From positions 65,532,870 through 65,596,869 of the forward strand of contig CM049307.1 in NCBI GenBank assembly GCA_026874595.1: a stretch of DNA of 64,000 bases, in the 5' to 3' direction. Both the position numbers and the translations under genes were made by a program. The stretch comes from Sipunculus nudus. Lineage: Eukaryota; Annelida; Sipuncula; Golfingiida; Sipunculidae. Shown here piece by piece: positions 35,111-47,461 of the stretch. The notes beneath the pieces were generated by a model. It saw nothing but the letters and a program-made list of their open reading frames with translations, was not told where the DNA came from and searched no databases. Numbering within the stretch: position 1 is the stretch's first letter; the number at the start of each line of letters is the position of its first letter.

Positions 35111-35232
35111 ATTTGGGCTTGTCCAACGTGACGGTAATCATTGTGGCCCAGGAAATAAGCTCATCAAAGTGTGACTCCTGGGATAATTAGTCTTGTTCTG
35201 AATTCTGATAGCAGAACGCTCTTAAAAGGGAG

Positions 35233-35353
35233 TGTGTTACGAGGTGACATAAAAGCGGACCGAAGGGGTTGATACGCCGGACTTGTGCGCCACCGACCTG
35301 GGTTCGACTCCCGAATCGGTCCAATGTTTTCCCATGAGCAATTTGTCTTCGTA
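35233..35353 (+). repeat. tRNA-derived SINE R4, copy 2
   Basis: GGACCGA (35257-35263) pairs perfectly with TCGGTCC (35316-35322). Between them GGGTTCGACTCCCGA is a B-box/T-arm-like stretch. The body ATGTTTTCCCATGAGCAATT and TGTCTTCGTAACAA matches copy 1. The D and anticodon arms do not fold well, so it is not a working tRNA gene. Confidence 0.75.
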
Positions 35354-36716
35354 ACAATTGGTTGTCGACAAGATAAAAATACTATTTTAAACTTTAGGAT
35401 TATCTCGTGACGTGTTTGTGGTAAGTAACTAGTTAATAAACGCACTTAAAAAAAACTTAAAAAACGAAAGCAGCATCCGCGGTTTGGCGTTACGGTAGTG
35501 ATAACGCTTGTCTGAGCGTTAGCCTTCTCACTGCTGACATTGTATTTGTGTCCCTTTCGCTAGTATTGGTGGTCGAATTTAATTAAAATGGACGAATCGG
35601 AAATATTTGGTGTCCGACTTATAGAGGAATTAAACATTATATTACCACACACAAAAGAGAAATTCATACAACAATCTTCGGCCAATGCACACATTATAGT
35701 GAGGGAAAAGACATCTGGCGGCAAACATGGGAACTACTCTTTTACCCGGCCTCTGAACAAGACTGGCGTTTATTTTTCTAAGACAATGTTTATCTGAGAC
35801 AATGCCATCATGTATGCTCGGCGAATATTTAAGGCCCGGGGCCTGATCAAGAAAATACCATAGTCGAAATCAAAGTGGACAGGGGTCAGTCGCCATGGCT
35901 CAGTTGTAGCGAGTTAAAGTCGCAATTTCTGCCACGATATCCTACTTTCCTCATATCAAGCCACTTCCCATCACCACAAATCTTTAAGTACACGGTTTGC
36001 GGACGTGGCCGGACACTGGAGATTTCGATTCTGAACATAGTCTTTCTGTTGTGTTTGGTAAAAGAACACAGCTTATTTTGTTTTCCTCTGAGTATCTTTG
36101 GGAGATCCTGCATGGTGTGTTATGTGAGATCCCATAGAGACCATTCATTCCACGTGCGGCTTACCTGTCATTGGACCATGTGAAATGACTTGATCTGGAA
36201 GTGATCTGGGAGCGTGAGATGCACGCAGTGTCCAGAAATCGGATGTGCAGCCATGGCAACGGTGTTGCTAAATTCCATTTGACAATAATAACATCCACCT
36301 AAGACTGAGCTATATTAGAGCCAGGGGCGTAACCAGACCTGGCCGTCCGGGGGTGCAAAACTCAAGAGGTTTCACGATTCTGTACCAGTTGAGCTGAAGA
36401 CGAAGTGCACTGCGTGTCTTAGGATTCTTAGTTTTCTTACACATGGCATAGGATAACTTTGGACATTATTAATCTCTGGGGAATATGGATCCCTTTACGC
36501 AATTCTGCCTGTAGAAAAATAATATAGCCCTCTTAATATTTTTACTTGCTGTTTTCTGTTTGTCAGTATGTACTACAAATAGGCAGTAATCAGTGGTTAG
36601 GGTATAAGAATCAATCTGAAAAGATGGATATTAATTTGAAAGGTGAATAAAAAATGCAAAAGTTTAGCTTGATCTGATATTTACGATGGTTCGCATAGTA
36701 CATGCACAAAATTATT
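35354..36716. other. Non-coding, no exon recognised
   Basis: 35895-35925 has ATGGCTCAGTTGTAGCGAG, A-box-like but without a visible B-box. A CCAGGGGCGTAACCAG word at 36322 resembles the ends of other repeats. Open frames at 35588 and 35875 show no domain. Confidence 0.4.
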
Positions 36717-36804
36717 TTTATCTCGTTCACACACGATAGTATCTATTGGCCACGCGATAATTATCTCGTTCCCACGAGATAGTATCTCGTTGCCACGCGA
36801 TAAT
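36717..36804. repeat. Palindromic ATCTCGT repeat cluster
   Basis: Successive near-palindromes of the form TATCTCGTTCCCACGAGATA and ATCTCGTTGCCACGCGATAA, spaced about 20-40 bases. Similar arrays are, to my knowledge, scattered in bivalve genomes. Confidence 0.8.
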
Positions 36805-37889
36805 ACGCGTTTGTATGCCATGCTAGCTAAAGCCCTCATTTGGACATGAAAGTCTGTGGTCTGTTGTATGTCAGAACGCTGATGCAACTTAAATTGCTTA
36901 TATGTATTTCGTTGTATGTGCGTTTGCTCCGAATGCTTCGAGGTAAATTTTCAGCGGTTTTCATTGCGTCGGTTCAACAGTTCATTGCGTTGGTTCAACT
37001 TGCTCATTTTTATTTGTTCATGGAAAACTGTATTGAATTTGTTTTTTTCAGGACAAGGGTGATATAAACCCCTGTGTACCACACATATAAATTAAACTGA
37101 AACACTTTCGGAAAATCTTAGCCACCATAGATATCCAATTGTTATGATGTGGTCCAAATTTAAAATAATAATTAAAAATTTACTAATATAAAGTAACTGT
37201 ATAATATAGTAATTTATAGCCACACATCCAATTTTGTTGAAGTCATGCATATCAAGTGCAAATGCCAAGTTGGGGTAATATGGCTCCCTCCCATTTGCAT
37301 TCTTTCATATAAGGAAAGGCCATGTTATGGAAATCAAATTCTAAAAATTATAATTTTTAGTGTATTTTATCATTTCAGCATCAGTTTTAATATGCTTAAC
37401 AATAAAACTCACATTTTTTGTCCCTTGGCGAAATTAAGCAACTCTGCCAGAAAGTCCATTGAAAAGTACAGGGATCCATAATGCCCCAGTGTTTTGAAAA
37501 TATGGATCCCTCTGACTAACTGCCTATTATGCCAGTTTACATACAAAGTGTTAATGGCATTTTAAGTTTTTTACTTGTAGTAGCATACCCAGTGACGCAA
37601 GTATCATGCAATGTACAACCGCAGATGGGAGTGACAGTCAATCTGACCACAAACAGTGCAACCCTGGTCAAAAGGTCATGTAGCTTGGTGATGGTACCAC
37701 AAATGAACCAAACCTAATTATTTCTAGTTTCCCTGAGCAGCAGTTTCCCTAAAGATTTATTTAAACTGAGATTTTTTAACTACTTTTGTTTCCCACTTCT
37801 TTATAAGTATTAATAACAATAGTAGTAATGTAGGCCTAACAGGCCACCACCACTATTTTTGTTAGTTAGATGAGTAGCTAGGTGTTCTT
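36805..37889. other. Non-coding, no feature recognised
   Basis: AT-rich. ATATGGATCCCT occurs near 36485 (in the preceding block) and again at 37500, a possible trace of a local repeat. Confidence 0.4.
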
Positions 37890-38192
37890 TTATTTTCTTC
37901 CCTAAGCCCCTTCTATTTTCATTAGCTTCCATTTTTGCTCCTTTCTCATATTTTTTCCTTTCTTCTTTTCTTCTACAAATTCTCCTTTTACGTTTCCTTT
38001 TCTATCCTTTCCTCTCCCTTCCTTTTTCTTCTTCCTTTCCTTTCTCCATTTTCTTTCCCTTTTCTTACCTTTTCTTCCTCTTCTTTTTCTTCTTGAACTT
38101 TTCCTTCCTTTTCTCTTCTTTCCTCTCTACCTTCTTTCCTTTTTTACCTTCCTTTTTTCCCTTCCTTATTTTTTACCCCCTTTCCGTTTTTT
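37890..38192 (+). repeat. Polypyrimidine tract, about 300 bp
   Basis: Almost only C and T on the + strand (CTTCCTTTTCTTC words), followed by a 14-G run at 38203-38216. Confidence 0.92.
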
Positions 38193-38218
38193 TGGGGTCG
38201 GAGGGGGGGGGGGGGGTC

Positions 38219-38510
38219 CCAGGTTACAGCGTTATGTCCGTGTATTATTAACCATTCCAAGGTTAAAGCGTGATGTCCATGTATCATTGACTGGCCCAGG
38301 TTACAGCGTGATGTCCGTGTATCATTAAGCAGTCCAAGGTTACAGCGTTATGTCCGTGTATTATTAACCATTCCAAGGTTAAAGCGTGATGTCCATGTAT
38401 CATTGACTGGCCCAGGTTACAGCGTGATGTCCGTGTATCATTAAGCAGTCCAAGGTTAAAGCGTTCTGTCCGTGTATCATTAACCAGCCCAACGATCTAG
38501 CGGGATGTCC
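38219..38510 (+). repeat. 39-bp minisatellite (AGGTTACAGCGTTATGTCCG...)
   Basis: About seven units of AGGTTACAGCGTGATGTCCG followed by TGTATCATTAACCAGTCCA. A three-unit block (38221-38336) is repeated without any mismatch at 38337-38452. Confidence 0.95.
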
Positions 38511-41500
38511 GTATGATATAAACCAGTACTTACTGACCCATCCCAAATAACGGCTTTTCCTTCTTTTGGCCATGGCCCAGCCTTCTGGCAACCACCTTCG
38601 TCGCCAGGGATAATTGAAGAGGGTTAAGACCTATTCTAATTGGCAGAGAGGCCCGTATTCTCTAAAGGCAACATTTACTGGACCTATTGATACCCCCCCC
38701 CCCTTACTAACTATATAACTTGTATTCGGTTGGCCCCCATTTTAATTGATACAGAGACCCGTGTAATGCTTTGAGAGACTTGACCTTGGTCAAGTCTCGC
38801 CAGGCATGAAGCTTCTCTCGGTTTCTAAACATGTTCGGATACAATAGTGCCGCAGGGAAATCGACAACCAGTTGGGAATCTATGTATTGTGGGCATACAG
38901 AGATGAATTTGAATTGCTTTTACCTTCTTATATAAGTTTACCAATTGTACACGCACGGTGGCAAGATTAACAAGTGGCCCATTGGCCGTGACACTCATTT
39001 GACTTTGACATTCATGTGATGTCGTGATCTGGTGAAAAAAATGTTAAGGAACCTTGAACAATGAATAACTTCTGAATAACTAATGCAGCAAATCATGCTT
39101 TTTGCCTTTAGTCCTTAGAAAATAGGTAACAGTGACTCTATGTGGGGTTTCCAAGAGGATTTTACCAAGAACTCGATATATATAAATGCCATGAACACTT
39201 TAAACTTCTGCTAATTTTCATTTATGTTTTATTGTTGTAAATTTAATTTTAAAATTCATATTAAAATGAAAGTTTTCATTTGCGATTCATTTCAGTCGAA
39301 TTTTAGAAAACACAAACAAATTGCCCCATGCCGTTCATATGAAATGTATTCATCGATGTTTCACTCGGCCACAAAAGCTGATGTAATCCCTAATAATACA
39401 CAAATAACCACTAATTAAATTACCTAAAGTAGCTTTAAATTGTGAGCTTCCATTTGGCTTGAAATAAGCTAAATGACAAATTAACATTTTTATTTCATTT
39501 GGCCCATCAAATTGATGATAAGAACTTAACTTGCCTCTATATGAAAAATAACGGTAAGGTTTTAAATGAAATGTCTTTTTATATTTTAAAACTTTTAATT
39601 TTGAAATATAGTTTCGAAATTAATTTTAATGGATTCAGTACATAAAAATTAGGTAAAATGGTAGCTGATTAAATTTAGCAGTACACAACGTAACAATTTT
39701 CAAGAGTGAACCCTGGACATAAACCCATATATTTTAAAAAATATATGTATCGAAGTCAGTTTACAAAATTGCCGATTTCAAGCCTTTTGGACACCTTCCC
39801 AGAGGGGTAATGTTCGGAAATATGATCTCTATGAATTACTTCAACAGAAAATGGCATCAAACCAAATAGACGGGGGGTACAGCAAAACTTAAAATTCCAG
39901 GATTGGCCCCAGGACTATTACGGTGTACCAAACTTTCATTTTTGAGCCATAGCTTCAAATAGCATAATCATACTTAAAGTTTAGTTTTTACACGTGACAT
40001 GGGTTTGTTTTCTCTGGAAGAAAAAAGATTCACAGAGATAACACTTTATAGAAATAACAGTAACTCGGTCTAGGTGTATCCTTGAAGAAGGGTCTCACGG
40101 ATAGGAACCATCGAATATAAGTATTCAGATAGAGTCGTCTTCTCCCAGCGTCACAAGCAAATTGTGACAATGTAGAATTAGTAAGCATTCTTAAGTATTT
40201 TATTTGTATCTGGATGAAAGACCATTAAGTAATGATCAATGGTTAATTGATCAATGGTAAACTGTGGATAGTGGTTAAAGGGTACAACTTGCGCCTTTGG
40301 GGTCAGCTGTTGGGATTGTAAAGACGCTTGTCGGACGTCCTGGACTCTATTGAGTGTGATAACTGTCATAAGTTAAAGAGAGATGTTTACATTTTATAAA
40401 GCCAGATTACAGATCAAATACGCCGATGGTTTGCACGTGCAGGCATTCCACGAACCCATGAGATATGGTAGTTGTGATGTAACGTAATGTATGCAGATAG
40501 TCACCGCACACCGTCATGAATGTTATCATACAGGGATGTCGTCTGCCGTGACAGTTGTAAAGCGGCCCTGGGCGTATTTGTACAGAATTTGTGTCAGTGT
40601 CGTGTCTTGAGATTATGTAGCGGTACATATACCATACCAGCAGAACTGACATCGCTGGCAGTGGTATCGGTATCCATACACTCCGATATCGAATCAAAAA
40701 AGTTAGAACTAACTTTTAAACTGACAGCTTCTCACTTTTTATTTGGATGATGTCAGCATAAAAATGCATTTAGTCTGTTTGATTGGTATATCCACAGCAT
40801 GTTTACATAATAATAAGTTGGCTGAAATGTATTAATTTTTGTATATGTGGGTCTTTATCCACCTGAGTACTCAGAAACAGCCTGTCGTCTGTTCAAACAT
40901 GGCTGCTTGATTTACATCTGCTACCACTGCTACTAGGGGGCGCCTTTGTGCTATACAAATTAGACTCTTACTCTTCCCCTAGACTTTCAAACTTGAGACT
41001 TGGGATGGTTATTTTTTTGTTCCGGGAATATCCTAAAGGTTGTTTAGTTCATGTTTATATTTAAAGTTTACATACCAGTTAAGTGGGTGGACAATGATTG
41101 TGTGTACCCGTGTTTAAAGGGTGTAAAAGCCAGGACTGGTGCACTGTAAAATTTAAGCTTAAATCTCAGTCTCGGTGCTTTTACACGATCGTATTTGAGT
41201 CAATAACACTTCCGCACTCACATTATAACATCCAGACTGCTTGACGTATTTCCTTATTGTAGATTTGGTTGATGTCTTCCGAGGTAGCGAGTGTCAATGT
41301 CCGAAGTTTGATTAATCTCGGCTTTGGTTTAAATCCATGCAGTTAAATTCCAAATCCAATTCTTTATAATAAACCAGTTCCGATTCGAAAACGTTAAAAA
41401 TGGACGTCGGCACTTTGCAATGGATCTGCGAAGACAGGCCTATGCAGTGAACACTGCCAGTATCGGCACCGGCTGCTATGTCGGAACCAGACGTTCCAAT

Positions 41501-42940
41501 AAAACTTCTTGCCATATCGCAGACATGGCACCGACATAGGTCAGTTTCGTGACCCAACCCAGGTGGTGTGGTTGGTGTCCACCTTTTGGTGTTGCTGCTC
41601 TGTCTGTCGCAGTTCAGGTTTTATGTTTTATGCATGACGCATAAGCAACTGAAACATTTTTAGCGATTACGACGTCGTATTTTGGTGTCACAAATGGATA
41701 GATGTAGTTGAAGCAGTATTTTGCAGTAAATATCCTGACATTCAGTCTGTCACAAAAGTAGCTAACCTTTCAGTGGCGATCTTGTCATGGACCATCATGC
41801 TCATGGTTGTTATCCGGCCTGAAGTGTACCCTGCAGACTGCGCCAAACCGGTTGACCTGGCCCGTGTGTCTGTACCATCAGACTGTTTACATTTTATTAT
41901 TGTCGTATGCAGTTTGGTTAAAAAAAGGTCATAACAAAGGACAAGTATTATAAACCCGGTTGATTCAGTATGAATATTGCATCCTGAATCTTGTATGCTT
42001 CATTCACTATTCTGCGAAAAATAACTAAACTTTATTTACGTCACTGCTTTATGTTTCTTTGCATGAATCTCTACAACATCTTTGTTTTGTTTCATTCACT
42101 TATCAAGTCTTCATAAGGCTGAGTCTATATCAAATGACGGTGAACCCACTCCAGTCGGATATGCACGGTTATTTTTTTCTTGAACTATCGGGACTGGTGC
42201 AAAGTGTGTCACACCAGGTGGATTCCCCGAATTTCAACCAAAATACTGAGATATTTGAAAATGTTTGGTCCAGGAGCGATTGCAGCGGATACCAAAGAGT
42301 GAAAAACTTCATAGATTTGCTGTTTTCGCCTAAGGAAGTCCTATATGAAATTTAAAATACATATCTTGATATTACTGACAGCTCAATTAACCCTTTGTAT
42401 ACGGGAAATAATTTATTGATGAGTGTATTTTATAGACAAACAGGGCAGACGACTGCTGCACTAGGCTTGTTTTTTTTTTTTTAATGAAAACACTATAGCC
42501 GTTCACGCTGTTCCTTCACAGCAGAACTGTTCGTCATGAGCCCCATGCACTGAGGCCGCGAGGTCATTTTCCGGTATCTGTAACGGCTGTGTAATAAAAT
42601 CCCCATAACGTGATGGATTATCTGCCGGGATCGTCAGTTACTGCCAGCCGCCTCAATATTAGTTTATGAAAGGTGGACTTTGAATGCGAGAAATCTTAAC
42701 TATAACAAATCAAAACACAATTTGTCCCAGATCTAATACACGGCTGTCCCCGGTAGATGACGTCAGCAAAATGCCTAACACTGATTTTGATGCTTGGTTT
42801 CGAATAAAAAAAAATGTGGCCATAGATATCCTTATCATGAAATGAGGCTGACTCTGCTGGATCTGAAAGATATGGGAAATTTGTTGTGTGTTTGCTGTTG
42901 ACGGTATGTTCTGTCACAGGAGAAGTTTATGTCCCTACGT
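38511..42940. other. Long non-coding stretch
   Basis: Poly-C at about 38691-38703 is the only simple repeat of note. 39200-39800 is AT-rich; 40440-42700 is more complex and GC-balanced. Open frames (for example 41312-41557 on the minus strand and 42059-42355) have no domain. Confidence 0.4.

Positions 42941-43001
<61 letters not shown>
42941..43001. repeat. (TA)n microsatellite
   Basis: About 30 units with one CA interruption near the left end. Confidence 0.95.
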
Positions 43002-43004
<3 letters not shown>

Positions 43005-43694
43005 GCTTTCAATATAAAGAGAAATTGAGTTAGGAACGCTTAGGCCGAAATTATGATGGTCACACAAAAGTACCCCAAGGGAAGGGATCTCTGTAAAATT
43101 TTGTAAAATTGAATCTTTTATATTTATATTACTTCATAGTCATAATGATTTGATACCGTGTCATATGATTATTTTATTATTTCATATTTCTGCGCAGTTT
43201 TTACATAATTTACAGCCCTTTTTAATGACACGAAACATTTTTTATGCTTGCTGAATATATCTCTTCAGATAATGTTTTTGTATTATGAGTACACTGTCAG
43301 GTCAAAAAGATTGGTTGTTCATTGTAATAGAGCTATATATTTCTAAACTATCAATCTTGTTACCGTTTGCCTGAGATTGTTACATTTAGGGATAGGTCGA
43401 GTAAGGAAAGGTCCAAAAGGGTTACCGGGGCGCTACCGACAAAGGGATGTCGTGTAATATCTAACAGGATGACGTCATGGTTGAACATACAAGAAGCTGC
43501 GGTTCGTGAGTAATCATCGGAATCGCCGGTAGGGTAGAGCTTCCCTTTGTTAGTTGAACAGTGTGTTATAGCCTGAATTGAGAAGACGTGTTTAGATCAT
43601 AACTGACTGTGTTTACAAATTTTTAACTATGTGAAGGTTGTATTGTAAATTGTACTTGCCTGAGTTTTGGATGTATCTGATCTTTTTTAACATT
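43002..43694. other. Non-coding, no feature recognised
   Basis: Mixed sequence without gene or repeat signal. Confidence 0.45.
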
Positions 43695-43942
43695 AAACAA
43701 AAACGCTGTCTGGTTACCCCAACACAAACGCTATCTGGTTACCTTTCATAACCGCTATCTGGTTACTCTTACATGAACGCAACCTGGTTACCCCTACCTG
43801 AACGCTATCTAGTTACCCCTACATGAATGCTATCTGGTTACCCCTACATGAACGCTATTTAGTTACCCCTACATGAACGCTATCTAGTTACCCCTACATG
43901 AACGCTATCTAGTTACCCCTACATAAACGGTGGTTACCCCTA
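43695..43942 (+). repeat. 25-bp minisatellite (ACATGAACGCTATCTGGTTACCCCT)
   Basis: About ten copies of ACATGAACGCTATCTGGTTA plus CCCCT, with CTAGTTA variants in the right half. Confidence 0.96.
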
Positions 43943-44967
43943 TAGACGTCTTAATCGGTTTGGACGAATCGAAAACTACCCGAAATATTTGTCGCTTCGG
44001 GAACTTTGTGACAGACTGCTTAAAATGTTCAAAACCGTTATTATGGTTTCGTAGGATTTCAGTTAATTCGGTAAATTTTACCTAGGTGGATGCGGACATG
44101 GATATCTAGTTGCAACCAGTTTCCAAGCCCTTTGATAGATCTAATCGAAAGTATTTAATCCAAAGTTTAAAAAAGATATATTAGATTTTCAAAGAAAGGC
44201 AACTGGAAAGAGAAAACAAGTCGAGTAACAATTAAGGCATTGCCGACAGTCGAAGAAAAGGTTTATATAGAAATCATCCAAAACTATGAAATATCAAACT
44301 ATTGTTCTTTCTTTGCCGTATCAATTGGCCGAAACCAATTACCTTACCTGCATGTAGTTTTAGGAAAGAATACTGGTTTTGCCAGAATCAATCTGAATCA
44401 TTTAGTATTGTTCTGGCAGCAGGCAGTACAAATTGTCACGCTTGATGTTTGGGAAAAAATTGTTATACTGAATCAGCTATTACGCACTGGAAACCAGATA
44501 TAATGGTAGTGGGTTTATTGTATTGAGAATCACACAGTATTATAGATATAATTAATTGTACCGGCAGGGAGAACGAATTCAAAGAAGGGTTCCGTCACTA
44601 GTTAATTTTGTCTTTATGAACATGCTTTTTATAGGTCGCCGGGGTTCTCTCTGCGATGTAATGAAGGTCTAAATACTTCTATACAAAGACATCTGCGAAA
44701 TTAACGATTAGGTCCCCTCCATGAGTCAGCTTAGATATCACGCCATTGTTGAAACATTTTAGCCACATGTGACATTTATTTTTTTATTCAAATTGCGTTT
44801 ATCTGAGTGTTTAAAACTGTTTATATTTACCATTTGATGCGAGTCTTCTGTTGTTATCATTTTCTCGAAAAGGTTTACGCAACATATCTTTTTTTTGTCG
44901 AATCTAAAATGAATTTACGGTAACTGTTTCACTTGTCATTGGGAAACTCTCGGTGTGCATGTTTAAC
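43943..44967. other. Non-coding, no feature recognised
   Basis: An 87-codon frame at 44240-44503 has no recognisable domain or splice context. Confidence 0.4.
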
Positions 44968-45145
44968 GTGGGCAACCACTGACCACTCATGGTTTATACC
45001 ATCCCGAGTACAACCATCACTGGCCACTCCGAGTAGGCCTATATGCCATCACTTGCCACTCCGAGTAGGCCAGTATACAACCACTGGCCACTCCGAATTT
45101 ATACCATTCCGAGTTTAAACTATCACTGGCCGCTCCCAGTTTCAT
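44968..45145 (+). repeat. Irregular tandem repeat (CACTGGCCACTCCGAGTAGGCC)
   Basis: CCACTCCGAGT-like cores recur five to six times with unequal spacing, followed by a small hairpin AGGATGAA...TTCATCCT at about 45150-45175. Confidence 0.75.
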
Positions 45146-45340
45146 AGATAGGATGAAGTTATGAATATTCATCCTAATTTCTTGGATGTTCTGACGTATG
45201 TATCAGGTATCAACATTTCTTTATCTAATATATACTAGTAGCCGAACAGTTTTGATCCTTACCAAAAAAAAATAAAAAAAGATTTTTAAGTGTGAACCTT
45301 CAAACAATTGTGTTATTTTAAAGGAGTCACTTTCGTACCC

Positions 45341-45622
45341 CCCCCCCCCCCCTCCGACATGACTGTATGAGACACTGGCATAGACGCAGTGCAGTTTATC
45401 AATAATGCAACCCAGAGAAAAGAGAACACTTTCATTTTGACGTGCAGGGCTCGCGTGTTGCTTTCAAAAGTACGGGGTTTGACACGCAGTCAATGGACAC
45501 GAGTAACCCAACGTTATGGTCCGATTTCTATTAAAATATGTATGAATTGCATCGAGTGGGGGAACAATACCTTGGCCTTTTTACCGCTAATCACCCCCCC
45601 CCCCCCCACACACACACACACC
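45341..45622. repeat. Poly-C tracts and (CA)n
   Basis: A C-run at about 45341-45352 and another at about 45594-45607 running into ACACACACACACAC (45608-45622); ordinary sequence between. Confidence 0.85.
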
Positions 45623-46050
45623 AGTAGGTAAAATTGACAAAACAGAATGTAATCTGAATAGGCTTACCATGCTCTCTCATGCCAACAAATGCCGACATAT
45701 ATCTTGGTTATTCGCTTATCTGTTCAGTTACATATAGTAATGTTTGCAGACCAGCCCGGGCTTTTTTCTTTCGCCCTGCCACTTTGCTCATTAGAAAACC
45801 CTTGAACCAAACATTGTCATATCCTAGCTGTTTGATAATTTCCTGTCGGAACATAAGCTTTATAAAACTTCTGCAAGAAGACCGTCCTGTTTGTCACTGA
45901 GAATGCTCACAATTACAAATCAGTTGCTTGCACACCTAAAATCATTTTCTAAGATTACTTAAAGAACACTGACTTTCTTCTCTAACAAATTCTGCTGAAG
46001 TTACCAAGTGTATGCATTAACGATCATATTTTTTTCCACTCTCATACAAG
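45623..46050. other. Non-coding, no feature recognised
   Basis: No repeat or exon signal; a 73-codon frame at 45679-45900 shows no domain. Confidence 0.4.
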
Positions 46051-47461
46051 CGTTCTCTGAGCATCAACCTGTATTCTCTGAGCATCAACCTGTATTCTCT
46101 GAGCATCAACCTGTATACCTGTATTCTCTGAGCATCAACCTGCATTCTTTGAGCATCAACCTGAATTCTCTGTGCATCATCCTGTATTCTCTGAGCTTCA
46201 CCCTGTACTCTCTGAGCATCATCCTGTATCTTCTTAGCCTCATCCTGCAATCTCTTGGCATCAACCTGAATTCCCTGGGCCTAAGGCTGCATTCTCTGAG
46301 CATCAACCTGTATTCTCTGAAAATCATCTTGTATATTCTGAGCATCAGCCTGAATTCTCTGAGCATCATCCTGTATTATCTTAGCCTCATCCTGCAATCT
46401 CTGGGCATCAACCTGCATTCCCTGGGTCTAAGGCTGCATTCTCTCTGTGCATCATCTTGCATTCTCTGAGCATCAACCTGCATTCTCTGAGCATCATCCT
46501 GCATTCTCTGAGCATCAACCTGTATTCTCTGAGCATCATCCTGCATTCTCTGAGCATCAACCTGTATTCTCTGAGCATCATCTTGCATTCTCTGAGCATC
46601 AACCTGCATTCTCTCTGTGCATCATTTTGCATTCTCTGAGCATCAACCTGCATTCTCTGAGCATCATCCTGCATTCTCTGAGCATCATCCTGCATTCTCT
46701 CAGCATCAACCTGCATTCTCTCAGCATCATCCTGCATTCTCTCAGCATCATCCTGCATTCTCTCAGCATCATCCTGCATTCTCTCAGCATCATCCTGCAT
46801 TCTCTGAGAATCATCCTGCATTCTCTGAGCATCAACCTGCATTCTCTGTGCATGATCCTGTATTCACTGAGCATCATCCTGCATTCTCTGAGCATCAACC
46901 TGCATTCTCTGAGAATCATCCTGAATTAGCTGGTCATCAGCCTGCATTTTCTGAGCATCAACCTGTATACCTGTATTCTCTAAGCATCCACCTGTATTTT
47001 CTGTTAATCATCCTGCATTCTCTGAGCATCATCCTACATTCTCTGCATCAACCTGCAGTCTATGAGCATCAACCTGCATTCTCTGTTAATCATCCTAAAT
47101 TCTCTGAGCATCAACCTACATTCTCTGAGCATCAACCTGCATTCTTTGAGCATCAACCTGAATTCTCTGTGCATGATCCTGTATTCTCTGAGCATCAACC
47201 TGTATTCTCTGAGCATCATCCTGTATTCTCTGAGCATCATCCTGTATTCTCTGGGCCTCATCCTGCAATCTCTTGGCATCGACCTGAATTCCCTGGGCCT
47301 AAGGCTGCATTCTCTCTGTGCATCATCTTGCATTCTCTGAGCATCAATCTGCATTCTCTGAGCATCATCCTGCATTCTCTGGGCATCAACCTGTATTCTC
47401 TAGGTCACATGCTGCATTCTCTCTGTGCATCATCTTGCATTCTCTGGGCATCAACCTGTAT
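46051..47461 (+). repeat. Large 21-bp minisatellite (TCTGAGCATCAACCTGCATTC)
   Basis: About 65 copies of a 21-bp unit with two alternating cores, CATCAACCTG and CATCATCCTG. A marked block (CTCATCCTGCAATCTCTTGG ... CTAAGGCTGCATTCTCTCTG) recurs at about 46240, 46386 and 47247, showing higher-order duplication. Since 21 is a multiple of three, heptad-periodic open frames (up to 287 codons) run on both strands. These are not taken as genes. Confidence 0.95.

Noticed and set aside
35233-35353. Functional tRNA gene
   Set aside because: The acceptor stem pairs, but D and anticodon arms do not fold, and the sequence has a SINE body with a second copy next to it.
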